A stretch of DNA of 64,000 nucleotides from Fidelibacterota bacterium (GTDB lineage Bacteria > Fidelibacterota > Marinisomatia > Marinisomatales > TCS55). Made by a program: the position numbers and the translations under genes. Shown here one piece after another: positions 1-8,080 of this stretch. Location: assembly GCA_014382015.1 (NCBI GenBank), contig JACNKN010000066.1, forward strand, positions 62,001 to 126,000, given 5' to 3'. The number at the start of each line of letters is the position of its first letter. Position 1 is the first letter of the stretch. The notes under the pieces were generated by a model. That model made no database searches, had not been told where the DNA came from, and saw nothing but the letters and a program-made list of their open reading frames with translations.

Positions 1-1488
1 TCGAGATAAACGGCCACCTATTTGTGTTGAAATTTTATTACTCATTTGCCATCTGTCCTGAAAATAAATAGACTGCTCTCCCGTTTTACTTTTCATTTCA
101 AGCGGTTTGGTGCTAATGGTTGTGTCAAAAGTGGCTACTTTGAATTCCATCCCCAAATCAAAATTGACATTCTTTATCTGAGCACCTGTGGTAATGGTGT
201 GAGCATCAGACACGATCCAAGTTAATTCTGTTTCCAAAGATTGATCAGATACAACATCATAAACATCGAAAAAATAACCATCATACGATTTAAAAATTTC
301 CCCTGCTTCTTCAATCGCATACCAACTTTCATTATTTATATCAATATGAAAGCGAAAACGGCTACTAGCCAAAAACGTTTTGAGGATGAGGTTAGGGTTG
401 GCGATCCACCGCCAGGTTAAGCTATTGGTGTGATTTCCCCAACGCCAATCAAATTTTCCCTTGGCTTCCCGCGAATCACTAAAATATTCATCCCCGGAAT
501 CCTCCCATTTATTGCTGAGAACATCATCTCCAAAAAACCGACTGTAAGTCAGGCGGTGGTTGTCACCAAAATCTAAATTAATTTTCCCCTGGTAATCGTA
601 AAAATAATAAGGAAACTTGAATTCGTTTTCTCCCCCAATTTTCAGCATTAGGTTGAAAAAAGTATCAAAATATGTTTTCCGCCCTGCGAGCATCCAGGAC
701 CCTTTCATATTTTTCCATTTGGGTAGCGGACCTTCAATGACACCCTTTGCAGACAAAAGAGAAATATTGGTTTTTCCTTCAAACTTTTCCGTGTTTCCTT
801 CCTTGCTGATTACATTGAGAATCGCACCCATCCGGCCCCCATATCGTGCTGGGAATCCGCCTGCATGAAAGTTGGCTTCTTTAATAGCATCTGTATTAAA
901 TGTGGAAAATAATCCGCCAATATGGTAAGGGTTGTAAATGGTAATACCATCCAATAAAATTAAGTTTTGGTCCGGTGTGGATCCTCTGACATATAGGGCA
1001 CTTGAAAAATCATTCAGCGTTTGAACGCCGGGGAGAAGTTGAATTGTACGAAAGAGATCCGCTTCGATGAAAGCAGGCGCTGCATTAATTTCTCGCATAC
1101 CCAAGGTAACTCTGCTTGGTTCCACCATTTTCTGGAATTTGATTCGTTCAGCAGATACATTTACTTCTTCCCCCGCCAAAACGGCCGCGTTCAAACGAAA
1201 ATCAAGACGAATATTCTCACTTTCTCCCAATGTAACTTTCTGTGTCACCATTTTGAATCCGATAATAGATGCAATCACTTCATATTCGCCTTTAGGAATA
1301 TCGGTAATAACATAATACCCATCCTGATTGGTGGCTGCTCCTTTATATGAATCCTTGATAAAGACATTCACATAAAAGAGTGGTTCGCCGGTGGCGTCTT
1401 CTCGGACATATCCATGAATGGATTGTCCCTGGATTATAGATGCAACCAGGATAATAAATACGATTGCTTTAATTATTTCGCGAATAAT
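1..1488 (-). CDS. TonB-dependent outer-membrane receptor, 3' end outside window
   Basis: Outer-membrane active-transport receptor. About 496 codons are open to the window edge with no stop. After a hydrophobic signal (AIVFIILVASIIQG) comes a carboxypeptidase-regulatory-like beta-sandwich (GYVREDATGEPLFYVNV ... TNQDGYYVITDIPKGEYEV), then a TonB plug (FRTIQLLPGVQ, YVRGSTPDQNLILLDG, YNPYHIGGLFSTFN) and the first barrel strands. It is a paralogue of the receptor at 5810-8080. There is no ATG/GTG/TTG between the upstream in-frame TAA and the signal peptide. The best start is an ATT at 1488 preceded by AGGG with 5 nt spacing, so an unusual start codon or a 5' sequence error must be considered. The substrate cannot be told from the sequence. 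Confidence 0.88.
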   Translation of the reverse strand, partial: MIREIIKAIVFIILVASIIQGQSIHGYVREDATGEPLFYVNVFIKDSYKGAATNQDGYYVITDIPKGEYEVIASIIGFKMVTQKVTLGESENIRLDFRLNAAVLAGEEVNVSAERIKFQKMVEPSRVTLGMREINAAPAFIEADLFRTIQLLPGVQTLNDFSSALYVRGSTPDQNLILLDGITIYNPYHIGGLFSTFNTDAIKEANFHAGGFPARYGGRMGAILNVISKEGNTEKFEGKTNISLLSAKGVIEGPLPKWKNMKGSWMLAGRKTYFDTFFNLMLKIGGENEFKFPYYFYDYQGKINLDFGDNHRLTYSRFFGDDVLSNKWEDSGDEYFSDSREAKGKFDWRWGNHTNSLTWRWIANPNLILKTFLASSRFRFHIDINNESWYAIEEAGEIFKSYDGYFFDVYDVVSDQSLETELTWIVSDAHTITTGAQIKNVNFDLGMEFKVATFDTTISTKPLEMKSKTGEQSIYFQDRWQMSNKISTQIGGRLSR

Positions 1489-1638
1489 TATTTCCCTACT
1501 ATTTTAACTCATTCATTTTAATAAAGATTGAGAAATTACGGCAACTAGTATGCGACCTTTATGAAAAAAATCACAGATAATTTCGGCTATATTGTTCACT
1601 ATTGTTGTAATTTCTGCCCTTAAAATTGTAGGCAATTT

Positions 1639-1887
1639 ATGGAACCAGATGCAGTAAAGAAATTAATTGAAACAGGCATACCTGAATCTAAAGTAGAAGT
1701 TGTGGATACGACCGGCACGCAAGATCATTTCAGTGCAATCGTAATTAGTGACAGCTTTGAAGGACTCTCGCTGGTGGAACAGCACCAGACCGTTTACAAA
1801 GCAGTGGGTGACCATTTGACTAAAGAAATTCACGCGCTTCAACTCAATACATATTCGCCCACCCAATGGGCGCAAAATAATTCATAG
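1639..1887 (+). CDS. bolA: BolA-family protein
   Basis: A 82-residue protein of the BolA/IbaG fold: an N-terminal helix (AVKKLIETGIPESKVEV), a central beta strand with DHFSAIVISDSFEG, the conserved QHQTVYKAVGDHL helix, and HALQLNTYSP at the end. BolA proteins form [2Fe-2S]-bridged complexes with CGFS monothiol glutaredoxins and act in iron-sulfur trafficking and iron sensing. The next gene, 9 bp downstream, is exactly such a glutaredoxin, so the two are almost certainly co-transcribed. The histidine in HAL is the usual cluster-ligand candidate. It is transcribed away from the TonB receptor across a 150 bp divergent region. Confidence 0.92.
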   Translation: MEPDAVKKLIETGIPESKVEVVDTTGTQDHFSAIVISDSFEGLSLVEQHQTVYKAVGDHLTKEIHALQLNTYSPTQWAQNNS

Positions 1888-1896
1888 GAATCAACA

Positions 1897-2214
1897 ATGG
1901 AATTAATCGAAAAAATAAAATCGGACATTTCTGAAAATTCAATCACCTTATTCATGAAGGGTACAAAAGATATGCCCATGTGCGGTTTCTCAAACCAGGT
2001 GGTTCAGATACTCAATCATTACGGTGTGGAATATAAGGATGTGAATATTCTTGAAGACCCCATGATTCGAATCAAATTATCTGAACATTCCGGATGGCCA
2101 ACCATTCCCCAATTATTTGTCAAAGGGAAGCTTATCGGCGGGGCAGATATCGCCATGGAACTCCACGAACGGGGTGAATTGCTGGATATTTTAGATTTAT
2201 CTGAAAATGAATAG
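1897..2214 (+). CDS. grxD: Monothiol CGFS glutaredoxin (Grx4 type)
   Basis: A 105-residue monothiol glutaredoxin. The diagnostic KGTKDMPMCGFSNQVV segment carries the single active-site Cys of the CGFS motif. GWPTIPQLF holds the cis-Pro glutathione-binding turn, and GGADIAMEL is the C-terminal GG-D glutathione site. Family members bind a [2Fe-2S] cluster with glutathione and hand it on to apo-proteins, with BolA as partner. It follows bolA at 9 bp spacing with an AATCAACA leader and a weak Shine-Dalgarno, suggesting translational coupling. Length matches the single-domain bacterial Grx4 group. Confidence 0.95.
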   Translation: MELIEKIKSDISENSITLFMKGTKDMPMCGFSNQVVQILNHYGVEYKDVNILEDPMIRIKLSEHSGWPTIPQLFVKGKLIGGADIAMELHERGELLDILDLSENE

Positions 2215-2285
2215 AATATGATTTGGTGATAAACCACCTTATCTTATAATTTCGCCACCGATTCTTCACAATAAATAGATCATTT

Positions 2286-2357
2286 GGCCCGTTCGTCTAG
2301 TGGTTAGGACTCCAGGTTTTCATCCTGGCAACAGGAGTTCGATTCTCCTACGGGCTA
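2286..2357 (+). tRNA. tRNA-Glu (anticodon TTC)
   Basis: Cloverleaf read by eye. Acceptor stem GGCCCGT/ACGGGCT has one G-T pair at the end, the D arm contains TCTAGTGGTTAGGA, the anticodon stem is CCAGG/CCTGG with loop TTTTCAT (anticodon TTC), and the T arm is CAGGAG TTCGATT CTCCT. Discriminator A73 is followed by CAT, so CCA is not encoded. It lies downstream of grxD on the same strand and is followed by a hairpin-plus-T terminator. Confidence 0.96.
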
Positions 2358-2361
2358 CATT

Positions 2362-2400
2362 AAAAACCCTATAACGATGAATCGGGATGGGGTTTTTCTT
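2362..2400 (+). terminator. Rho-independent-like terminator after tRNA-Glu
   Basis: AAAAACCC at 2362-2369 pairs with GGGTTTTT at 2390-2397 around a 20 nt loop and ends in a T-rich tract. It lies five bases after the tRNA 3' end. The AAAAACCCT element recurs in the duplicated copy at 2467-2476, where it forms the left arm of a second terminator. Confidence 0.6.
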
Positions 2401-2402
2401 TT

Positions 2403-2476
2403 CAGGAGTTCCCTGCCCGCTCCCGACCTTCGGGAGGGCAGGCGGGGATTCTCCTACGGGCTACATTAAAAACCCT
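2403..2476 (+). repeat. Duplicated 3' end of tRNA-Glu, interrupted in the T-loop
   Basis: The 39 nt that make up the T arm, acceptor 3' strand and downstream flank of the tRNA (2332-2370, CAGGAGTTC + GATTCTCC...CATTAAAAACCCT) recur here. A 35 nt GC-rich palindrome splits the copy between TTC and GATTC. The copy cannot form a tRNA because the 5' half is absent. A duplicated tRNA 3' end is the usual footprint of site-specific integration or slippage, but nothing integrase-like lies between the copies. Confidence 0.8.
2412..2446. repeat. GC-rich palindromic (REP-like) element
   Basis: The 35 bp sequence folds as CCTGCCC / GGGCAGG outer arms plus TCCCGA / TCGGGA inner arms around a CCT loop, with a two-base GC bulge. 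It is much more GC-rich than the surrounding DNA and sits exactly inside the duplicated T-loop of tRNA-Glu. It looks like a small mobile palindrome of the REP class. No second full copy was seen in this window. Confidence 0.6.
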
Positions 2477-2500
2477 CGTCGATACCGAGGGTTTTTTATT
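2469..2500. terminator. Bidirectional terminator
   Basis: AAAACCCTCG (2469-2478) and CGAGGGTTTT (2486-2495) form a 10 bp stem with a 7 nt loop, followed by TTATTTTA on the plus strand and a T-run on the minus strand. It ends the tRNA side on plus and sits immediately after the stop codon of the minus-strand gene at 2501-3169, so it can serve both. Confidence 0.75.
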
Positions 2501-3169
2501 TTAATGAGTCACCGATACTTTTTTTCGCCAGTCTTTATACCAACGGCCAAATGTCCACCATCCCCAAAAGGTATCTTTTTTTATGGCAGTAAAAATAACT
2601 CTCTGATATTCTAAAGATTCTTCGGGGGACATTCGGTACGTCCGCCGCGGGGTCCCGTACAATCCCTTAATTACCAACCACTGTCCCTTCACATAAATAA
2701 GTGAATGTTTTGATGCCTCTCTACCGGTTGGGTTAATTAAATATACATGAATAAGGTCTTCTACTCCTGCCAGTTTTCGCCGCCAATTGACAGCAAGTAC
2801 CGGTGTTTGAAGCGTAACTTTTGTCATAGGTGTAAATAAAACATCAATGATTCTCCAGGATTCCGCTTTATCAATTTGCCCATCCTTAGCATGGGCTATC
2901 ATATTTTGGATATTTTGTAACTGTACAGGTACAATAAAATCAACCTTTCCATCTTCGATTCCTTTTTCAAAATCAAACTGTGTTCCAGAATGGTGGATAG
3001 TAAATCGTTCATTTGTCTCCTCTACTACAATCCCGATATGTTCAAACACGCCATCAAAATAGGTCAACATTTCCGGTGTTTGTAAAATGTTCTGCCAGTT
3101 TTGGAGAGAAGACATATCCTGGGAATTCAGGGATGTAAAAAATAAAATACTGAACAATATTTTTCTCAT
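2501..3169 (-). CDS. Exported protein of unknown function, possibly SCP2-like
   Basis: A 222-residue protein with a signal peptide at residues 1-16 (MRKILFSILFFTSLNS). The region from about residue 35 to 130 has alternating strands and helices with an ERFTIHHSGTQFDFE segment and an FIVPVQLQNIQNM helix, which resembles the lipid-binding SCP2 sterol-carrier fold, but this is a weak resemblance only. The C-terminal half (VKGQWLVIKGLYG, SPEESLEYQRVIF) is unassigned. The upstream AGGAGG (3180-3175) gives a good ribosome site for the ATG at 3169. It is transcribed divergently from the DUF2231 gene. Confidence 0.7.
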   Translation of the reverse strand: MRKILFSILFFTSLNSQDMSSLQNWQNILQTPEMLTYFDGVFEHIGIVVEETNERFTIHHSGTQFDFEKGIEDGKVDFIVPVQLQNIQNMIAHAKDGQIDKAESWRIIDVLFTPMTKVTLQTPVLAVNWRRKLAGVEDLIHVYLINPTGREASKHSLIYVKGQWLVIKGLYGTPRRTYRMSPEESLEYQRVIFTAIKKDTFWGWWTFGRWYKDWRKKVSVTH

Positions 3170-3190
3170 GGTAGCCTCCTAATGGTGCAA

Positions 3191-3210
3191 CCATTGGTAT
3201 TTTCCAATGG
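3191..3210. promoter_or_regulatory. Inverted repeat in divergent promoter region
   Basis: CCATTGG and CCAATGG form a perfect 7 bp inverted repeat around TATTTT, centred between the divergent starts at 3169 and 3261. A TACCTTTG box at 3226-3233 matches the Bacteroidetes -7 element (TAnnTTTG) on the plus side. Position suggests an operator, but no regulator gene is nearby. Confidence 0.35.
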
Positions 3211-3260
3211 AACCTAAAAGAAATATACCTTTGAACGGTGAATGTTGGCTAATTTTTTCT

Positions 3261-3698
3261 ATGGATTTTCCACTTCATCCGGCACTGGTACACTTCCCCA
3301 TTGCATTTTTGTATGGCGCATTTATTCTGCATGCAATACAATTATGGCGACCCTATTGGATTTGTAGAGTCATTGGATTGTGGCTTTTAGGAATGGCAGC
3401 CTTTTTTGCTATTTTTGCTTCTATTGCAGGGGAACGGGAAATGATTCGTGCCGGTCAGGTGGGCTATTCTACTGAAATTATTGAAATCATGAACCGCCAT
3501 GAACTCATGGGCAACATTGTCGTATGGGGGTCTATCATACTTTTTATTGTATGGATAACTTTATTTTTCAAAAATATGAAAGATCGCCGGATAGATATAT
3601 TAGCGTTTGCTTTTTTATTCCTATTGGTGGGGATTGTGACTTTTTCAGCTTATTTAGGCGGACAATTGGTTTGGGTCCATGGTGTTGGACTACCTTAA
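3261..3698 (+). CDS. DUF2231 membrane protein
   Basis: A 145-residue inner-membrane protein with four predicted transmembrane segments. The N-terminal HPALVHFPIAF and the C-terminal AYLGGQLVWVHGVG are the two signatures of DUF2231. Members often sit near heme or quinone redox proteins, and their function is unproven. The ATG at 3261 is chosen because the family starts at the HP-LVHFP motif. An in-frame ATG at 3207 would add 18 residues of no family character. It converges on the phosphatase-like gene with 5 bp between stops. Confidence 0.82.
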   Translation: MDFPLHPALVHFPIAFLYGAFILHAIQLWRPYWICRVIGLWLLGMAAFFAIFASIAGEREMIRAGQVGYSTEIIEIMNRHELMGNIVVWGSIILFIVWITLFFKNMKDRRIDILAFAFLFLLVGIVTFSAYLGGQLVWVHGVGLP

Positions 3699-3703
3699 TT
3701 GGC

Positions 3704-4810
3704 TTATTGAGGTTTGATAAACTTTATTATTATTTTCCCCACAGGCTGATTACTTTTATAGTTATACCCGAGTAAATGCGTAATGGTTGCTGCGATCTGA
3801 TTTGTAGAGATCGTATCCGCATTTGTTATTTCTCCCAATGAAGGTGTATCAGGACCAATTATTGCAGCCCAAACATATTTTGCCTCAGGGACATCTTCCC
3901 CATGGGATCCCCAACGACCATCAATATACTTGCCACGACCATGATCCGTCGTGATTATCAATGTTGTTTTATTTCGATAATGCTTTTGAGACTGAATCCA
4001 TTGCCAAATCTGTTTGATATAACTATCCAGTTTTTGAATTGCATTTAAATACTTCCCATATTCCCTTTGATGGGCGTATTCATCTGTTTCATCAAAAGCG
4101 ATATATAGTAACCTCGGTTTGTTCAATTTTAAGTATTCAAACGCATATTCAAAAGTAAAGACATCCCATCGTACGCCTGTACCATACCCCGGATACGGAA
4201 GATCAGAAATAAAAGTATTCATCCATTTCTGTCTTGGCGTCAAGATGCTGTCCATGAGTGGAAATCCACCTGAATTAATGGTGAAATCGTTGCGTTCATT
4301 ATTGATGATCCAATCAAACACATCCCAAGAAGAAAAGGCTGCCACATGATTTTCAAAACCAGACTGTTGATTCATGAATTCCAATACATTCATATTTGGG
4401 TTCAGCTCTTTAGCATTGCTGTTTACACTATCATCATTAAATCCCGTCAGCAATTCATTATATCCCGGATAAGAAAAGAGATAGGGATTGATCAGCTGCA
4501 TAACACTCCCTTTTGTCTTATTTCCGACCACTTGTCCTTTTTTCTCAATTGTTTTCCATAAAAAAGGCATTAATGTTTGACGTCTATCATTGGCATCTTC
4601 TTTCCAAAATTCTGAATGGGTTCCTTCCAAATCTTTTACCATGGCTGAATCAGTGATTATATTGGGATCAGCACCAAAAAATACTTCTTCCCATCTTACT
4701 CCATCCATTGTAATTAAAATTATATTTTCCGTATGAAACCCTTTCTGGTTTTCAGGATCATCTGTACATCCGATTATTAGAAGAAATAAAATAACAATTA
4801 GATTTTTCAT
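3704..4810 (-). CDS. Alkaline-phosphatase-superfamily lipoprotein (phosphodiesterase/sulfatase-like)
   Basis: A 368-residue lipoprotein with signal and lipobox LLIIGC (Cys15). Superfamily metal-site motifs are visible: ITMDGVRWEEVF near residue 35 (first Asp, although the usual catalytic Thr/Ser is not obvious), AFDETDEYAHQ with the Asp/His pair around residue 240, TTDHGRG near 300 and WGSHGED soon after. The pattern fits the type I phosphodiesterase/nucleotide pyrophosphatase and phosphopentomutase-like arm rather than classical PhoA. It overlaps the DUF4249 gene by 4 bp (ATGA), so it is part of the receptor operon. It may process a phosphorylated or sulfated ligand for that receptor. The substrate is unknown. 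Confidence 0.82.
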   Translation of the reverse strand: MKNLIVILFLLIIGCTDDPENQKGFHTENIILITMDGVRWEEVFFGADPNIITDSAMVKDLEGTHSEFWKEDANDRRQTLMPFLWKTIEKKGQVVGNKTKGSVMQLINPYLFSYPGYNELLTGFNDDSVNSNAKELNPNMNVLEFMNQQSGFENHVAAFSSWDVFDWIINNERNDFTINSGGFPLMDSILTPRQKWMNTFISDLPYPGYGTGVRWDVFTFEYAFEYLKLNKPRLLYIAFDETDEYAHQREYGKYLNAIQKLDSYIKQIWQWIQSQKHYRNKTTLIITTDHGRGKYIDGRWGSHGEDVPEAKYVWAAIIGPDTPSLGEITNADTISTNQIAATITHLLGYNYKSNQPVGKIIIKFIKPQ

Positions 4811-5820
4811 GATTCGTCCGGTTGTACATAGACGACGAAATAAATAGAGTGAGTTGAGGAGAATAATCCATAGCCTCCTTCAATATTACTTTCCGGTAAA
4901 ATATATTGATTTTGGGGCATTCCAATAGGAAATCCCTTATAATATTTTAAAAACGATTCATCTGCAACCTGAATCTCAATCATGTGAGGACCGTAATAGT
5001 TGAATGAAAGCCAGCCAAAATCCAAAAATTGTTGACTTAAATGCCAAACAATCGGGTTGGCCCAATAATATTCCCCCTCTTCATTCACCATCATATGGCC
5101 TTTAAATATATGGGCTGACAGGGATGTATCCACAATCGCATTCGCAGGCGTTGCATCCATGGCATAACTGATAAGCCTGATCATGCCGGGATCGCTTTCT
5201 GCCTCCCAATTGACTGCAAACATGGGTATAGAAGCAAAACTTGTTGTGTAGCAACTTCCCTCTTTATAGGTCAACGTGTCCATTTTTAACTGTGAAAAAT
5301 TCTTCATCTTTATGGCCCGCAGGATTTCCAATCTTGTATTCTCATCGAGGTAAAGATTAATGGGATCAATGGTTATTTGTTCACCATTACATTGGTAATC
5401 GGTGGATTTCACCGATTGAATATGCAAGCTATCTGGAATGATTGTCTGAGACTTCAACTCTTGGCCGTTCCAACTGACCGATAATTCATAGGTTTTATTT
5501 GGACTCACTATGTTTCCCCGGGCCCTCGGGCTAATAATATATCTTCCAGGATGGGTTTGAACGGGACTAAATGGATATACCGCAAATTCGGACCGAATGG
5601 CTACTTCTGCGTTCGAAATCCAATTGGCTTCCAACTCATGGGCTTGGTCAATATCATACGACCGAGAAACATAGATGGTATCCTGCATCCATTCATTGGC
5701 CTTCAAATTTCCAAACACCACCACTTTTTCTTCGTACGTATCCGCGTCATCTACAGGAGAACAGGATGACAGTAATAATCCAGCCGTCAAACCAATGAAA
5801 ATAAATCGATTAAAATTCAA
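4807..5820 (-). CDS. DUF4249-family lipoprotein, TonB-receptor partner
   Basis: A lipoprotein with a signal of about 20 residues ending in LLLSSC. The early KVVVFGNLKANEWMQDTIYVSRS and the two beta-sandwich-like stretches fit DUF4249, a Bacteroidetes family encoded next to TonB receptors. The start is set to TTG at 5820 because GGAG lies 5 nt upstream (5830-5827), and this gives MNFNRFIFIGLTAG as a clean signal. The ATG at 5856 lies deeper inside the receptor gene. The first 11 bases overlap the receptor's stop. The product is probably exposed at the periplasmic or surface side of the receptor. Confidence 0.8.
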   Translation of the reverse strand: MNFNRFIFIGLTAGLLLSSCSPVDDADTYEEKVVVFGNLKANEWMQDTIYVSRSYDIDQAHELEANWISNAEVAIRSEFAVYPFSPVQTHPGRYIISPRARGNIVSPNKTYELSVSWNGQELKSQTIIPDSLHIQSVKSTDYQCNGEQITIDPINLYLDENTRLEILRAIKMKNFSQLKMDTLTYKEGSCYTTSFASIPMFAVNWEAESDPGMIRLISYAMDATPANAIVDTSLSAHIFKGHMMVNEEGEYYWANPIVWHLSQQFLDFGWLSFNYYGPHMIEIQVADESFLKYYKGFPIGMPQNQYILPESNIEGGYGLFSSTHSIYFVVYVQPDES

Positions 5821-8080
5821 AACTAACTCCAATGCTGGGGATAATAGGCAGACCATTAATCACTCTTCGCTGGGGCCGACCTTCATCTGCTTCATCGATT
5901 TCTTTATCCCCATCATCATCTACCCCATTTTGGGTACTGCCAAATTGGTATACATAACGAAATACATTTTTTTGCCAATAGGTATTGACGATTTGAATAA
6001 ACAAATCCATCTTTTTTCCCTTTACTTTCGTATGCCACACTGCACCCAAGTCTAACCGATGGTAAAGAGGATATCGACCCCCGTTTCGTGTGCCGGGTAT
6101 TGTTCGATAAACCTGGTTAGATGCATCGGGAACTCTCTCAATATAATACCCTAAAATTGGGGTATAGGGCTGGCCGGTTTGATAAGTCCACTTGCCATTG
6201 ATATCCCATTTCTTGTTCAGTCTGTAATTACCGATAAAATTAAATACATGGCGCCGATCCCAATTAGTATAATATTCTTCACCATGGAATTTTTTTCGGG
6301 ATAATGACCATGCATAGGACGCCCAGCCATTTAACCGACCCAATCGTTTTTCAAAAAACAATTCAAATCCATAGGCATATCCGTCGCCCACATCCACCAA
6401 ATCATCCAATGTTTCATCTGGAATCATCTCGTCAACCGTTGAACGTGTATCCACAAAAGTAAGAAGATTCTTCATATCTTTATAATAGGTCTCAATCTGC
6501 ACATGATAGGAAGAACCAAAATATTCTTCATAACCCAAAACGACCTGAACTGCAGATGCAGGGTTCACGGAAGTATCAATGGCAAACCACGCATCTAAAA
6601 TTTTGGGATTAAAATCATCTTGGATCGTTTCCATAAATTGATGATAAATACCGGTAGAAAAATTTATATATCGATCATTTGTCAATAAATATTTCATTCC
6701 AAAACGAGGATCCATAAACCAATGATCAGCGGCTTTATCGTAGTAATTTACTCGAAGACCCGGTTCAATCATGAGTTTTTTAGAAAGCCAATATTTTGTT
6801 TTTATATAGGCTGCACCCTCAATCGGATGAGATCGTGTATCAAAAATAGTACTATCTAAAAAACTGCTGCTGTAAACAAAGTCTAAATCTTTTATTTCCA
6901 TCCCAAACCGGACCTGGGCATCCTGGGAGGCAAACCAAGTCCAATCAGACCGAAAAGTTAGATCATCAATATAATCTTCTTCATTGATGCCCGAATCACC
7001 TCCAAGACCAAAAAATATGTCGAATCGACTTTTGGCCAATAACCAGTTTGAAACCAACTTTGTATTAAAAAATTTACGGTAATTCATACTGAGTGTGCGA
7101 TTCCCCCAAACACCTTTCAGTAATATCTCATCCCAGAATAAATCATCTTTCCCTGTATAAAATGACATGGAAATTCGATCATTTTTTCCCACATCCTGAA
7201 AAATATGTCCCTGCAAATCATAAAAATAATATGGAAAATGAAAACTGGTTCCTTTGAATACTTGATCGAAATATGTCCGTCTGGCGGACATGAGCCAAGC
7301 ACCTTTGCCGATGGGTCCCTCCATAGTTGTCTGAGCCGACAACAAGGAGATCGATCCTTTCCCTTGAAATCTATTTCGATTCCCCTCTCGACTCCGAACA
7401 TTTAACACTGCAGATAACCGGCCGCCATATTCAGCATTGAATCCCCCTTTTAATAGGTCAGCTTCTTTGATGGCATCCACAATAAAATTAGAGAAAAATC
7501 CTCCTACATGGGATGGATTGTAAACAGTAATACCATCGAGCAATATCAAATTTTGATCTGAGTTTCCTCCCCGAATAATCAAGCCCGTGCTGAATTCAGA
7601 TTCTGTTAATACGCCAGGTAGACTTTGAAGGGTACGGAATAAGTCAGCTTCACCCAATTGAGGCACATTTTTTAACTGACGCATATTCAGGGTGTTCCGG
7701 CTGATCTGAATATTAACTCTTCGATCTACTTCTTCGCCCGTCACCTCGATATTACTCATCTCTATAGGCGTAACGATTAGAGCCGCAGAAAATTCAAAAT
7801 CATCACCACCCTTTAATGAAATACGCTTAGTGAGTGTACTATATCCTAGATAAGAAACGATGACTGAATAATCACCTCTTGGAATGGCGCTAAGAACAAA
7901 ATAGCCATCATGGTTCGTCGCTGTACCCCGATCTGTTTCTGCCAAATATACATTTGCACCTATGAGCGCTTCACCGGAACTTTGATCGGTGATAAAACCA
8001 TAAATTTGGTTGGACTCTTGAGATTGAATGAATCCCCAGAGCAGGATAAGGATTAAACTATTTTTTCCCCAGGATGTCAT
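5810..8080 (-). CDS. TonB-dependent receptor with CarboxypepD_reg-like domain
   Basis: An outer-membrane receptor of about 756 residues. Signal peptide (SLILILLWGFIQS), carboxypeptidase-regulatory-like domain (GFITDQSSGEALIGANVYL ... TNHDGYFVLSAIPRGDYSV), plug (LFRTLQSLPGVL, IIRGGNSDQNLILLDG) and a beta barrel with terminal FEF typical of BamA recognition. The start is chosen at the ATG at 8080 (GGGGA eight bases upstream). The ATG at 8110 would extend into the preceding gene without a ribosome site. The 5' end overlaps the selenoprotein gene and the 3' end overlaps the DUF4249 gene, so translation is probably coupled along the operon. Near residue 720 there is an acidic DDDGDKEIDEADEG loop, possibly Ca-binding. 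Confidence 0.92.
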   Translation of the reverse strand: MTSWGKNSLILILLWGFIQSQESNQIYGFITDQSSGEALIGANVYLAETDRGTATNHDGYFVLSAIPRGDYSVIVSYLGYSTLTKRISLKGGDDFEFSAALIVTPIEMSNIEVTGEEVDRRVNIQISRNTLNMRQLKNVPQLGEADLFRTLQSLPGVLTESEFSTGLIIRGGNSDQNLILLDGITVYNPSHVGGFFSNFIVDAIKEADLLKGGFNAEYGGRLSAVLNVRSREGNRNRFQGKGSISLLSAQTTMEGPIGKGAWLMSARRTYFDQVFKGTSFHFPYYFYDLQGHIFQDVGKNDRISMSFYTGKDDLFWDEILLKGVWGNRTLSMNYRKFFNTKLVSNWLLAKSRFDIFFGLGGDSGINEEDYIDDLTFRSDWTWFASQDAQVRFGMEIKDLDFVYSSSFLDSTIFDTRSHPIEGAAYIKTKYWLSKKLMIEPGLRVNYYDKAADHWFMDPRFGMKYLLTNDRYINFSTGIYHQFMETIQDDFNPKILDAWFAIDTSVNPASAVQVVLGYEEYFGSSYHVQIETYYKDMKNLLTFVDTRSTVDEMIPDETLDDLVDVGDGYAYGFELFFEKRLGRLNGWASYAWSLSRKKFHGEEYYTNWDRRHVFNFIGNYRLNKKWDINGKWTYQTGQPYTPILGYYIERVPDASNQVYRTIPGTRNGGRYPLYHRLDLGAVWHTKVKGKKMDLFIQIVNTYWQKNVFRYVYQFGSTQNGVDDDGDKEIDEADEGRPQRRVINGLPIIPSIGVSFEF

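Noticed and set aside
2387-2614. 75-codon plus-strand ORF through the tRNA duplication and terminators
   Set aside because: It consists of repeat and terminator sequence, then antisense to the gene at 2501-3169.
5675-6055. 126-codon plus-strand ORF opposite the receptor/DUF4249 overlap
   Set aside because: It is antisense to two supported coding genes and shows no protein-family features.
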